Notes under the pieces: model-generated
What the model was told of the DNA's origin: nothing
The model's database searches: none
Seen by the model: only the letters and a program-made list of their open reading frames with translations
Program-made: the position numbers and the translations under genes
DNA from: Quisquiliibacterium sp.
GTDB lineage: Bacteria; Pseudomonadota; Gammaproteobacteria; Burkholderiales; Burkholderiaceae_E
NCBI GenBank assembly: GCA_030830765.1
Contig: JAURMJ010000226.1
Span: 1 to 5,066, forward strand
Length of the DNA stretch: 5,066 nt
Direction: 5' to 3'
Shown: positions 4,589-5,066 of the stretch, piece after piece
Layout: the number at the start of each line of letters is the position of its first letter
Numbering within the stretch: position 1 is the first letter of the stretch

Positions 4589-5066
4589 TCAGGTCAGAAC
4601 GACCGATGTGATCATCGCATTGTCGATCTCGAGCTCTTCGCCCAAGGTCATGAATTCCGCGTTCAGAGCGTCGCGGATGCGCAGCGCCAGCGCGTTGCGC
4701 ATGGCCGGGTTGCGGACCTCGTCCTCGCTCAAGCCTTGCATCTGTGCCAGCACCACCGGGCGCAGCTGCGCCTCCATCTCTTGGAGGCGAAGCACAACCA
4801 CATCGCCCACGAAGGGTGAGCCGAAAACCGACAGCGAAACTTCCATACTGAACAGGCGTTTGGTCGTGCCGATATTGCCGGTAAAAGGCATTGTGAAGCT
4901 GAAATAGCGATAGGCGGGCGGGATGATCCCTCCCTCTGCATCGCGTTCGACGTCTTCGGCATCAGCCTCGGCAATGGGTTCGACGACGGGTTCGGGGGGC
5001 GGGATTAGCCCCTTCTCGATACGATAGCTTTGCAGCCGATCCGTCTCAGGCGCGATCATCGTGTGA
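4589..5066 (-). CDS. fliL: FliL-like flagellar basal-body-associated protein (N-terminus outside window)
   Basis: The frame runs off the right edge; 156 residues are visible from the internal ATG at 5059. Residues about 19-45 are a Pro/Glu-rich linker (PPPEPVVEPIAEADAED). From about 50 a FliL-like periplasmic domain follows: YRYFSFTMPFTGNI, KRLFSMEVSLSVFG, a helix RLQEMEAQLRPVVLAQM, then RNALALRIRDALN and a final strand ending SVVLT, matching the family pattern '..f.vnl....rylkv.v.l.v', 'l.p.ird.ll', 'lr..i...lN', 'v..V.fT'. FliL is an inner-membrane protein with a single N-terminal span and a periplasmic domain that surrounds the stator units of the flagellar motor. The membrane segment is not visible, so I take ATG 5059 to be internal and the protein to begin further right, though no residue upstream can confirm it. 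Similarity is at pattern level; a divergent FliL paralogue is possible. The 57-aa gene follows. Confidence 0.68.
   Translation of the reverse strand, partial: HTMIAPETDRLQSYRIEKGLIPPPEPVVEPIAEADAEDVERDAEGGIIPPAYRYFSFTMPFTGNIGTTKRLFSMEVSLSVFGSPFVGDVVVLRLQEMEAQLRPVVLAQMQGLSEDEVRNPAMRNALALRIRDALNAEFMTLGEELEIDNAMITSVVLT

Noticed and set aside
4146..4907. Long plus-strand ORF of 253 codons
   Set aside because: It is antisense to the FliL-like gene and the 57-aa gene, which have family similarity or a good ribosome site; its own product (many Ser/Arg/Cys in runs) resembles nothing and it runs through the microprotein region in another frame.
1..5066. CRISPR arrays, tRNA or rRNA genes
   Set aside because: No regularly spaced direct repeats, and no cloverleaf-like sequence with a recognisable T-arm or CCA end was seen on either strand by eye.

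Overview
The window reads as a piece of an alphaproteobacterial chromosome, most likely Rhodobacterales. Three things point there: a flagellin of the INTNIGALGAA / TTEGAHNEV / QLQIGAD type, a FliL-like flagellar gene with GC-rich third positions, and a tiny GTG-started HTH gene of a kind often seen beside alphaproteobacterial integrases. This is family recognition by eye, not a database result.

Left part (1-1877) looks like the edge of an integrated island. It holds the C-terminal end of a WYL-type regulator (+), a convergent P4-type tyrosine recombinase with all catalytic residues (-), and a divergently transcribed XRE-type mini-regulator (+). A 128-base AT-rich control region lies between the last two and carries a promoter-like pair overlapped by an inverted repeat.

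Middle part (1878-3510) is a flagellin gene followed by a strong intrinsic terminator. The flagellin reading frame continues upstream of its first ATG (2047) into the conserved N-terminus LAINTNIGALGAA, but no start codon exists there: the expected ATG is replaced by GAA and an in-frame TGA lies two codons further up. The gene is therefore 5'-broken, silent or started abnormally. The leader carries alternating TCTGA/TCAGA arms and a fragment resembling a palindromic repeat found further right.

Right part (3511-5066) contains four compact genes in two tail-to-tail pairs, then a FliL-like gene. Two small ORFs (26 and 27 codons, both +) encode related hydrophobic single-span peptides. They are 15/26 identical, and 11 of the 14 shared non-Met residues use a different synonymous codon. 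Both are preceded by the same two promoter-like blocks (CTTGACGAC and GATCATA) at exactly the same distances from the ATG. Each faces a minus-strand ORF (77 and 57 aa). A 60-bp near-perfect palindrome sits between the 77-aa gene and the second peptide. The FliL-like gene runs off the right edge and probably forms a transcription unit with the 57-aa ORF.

The most original item is the duplicated microprotein with its conserved promoter. The second is the start-less flagellin lying next to an intact tyrosine recombinase.
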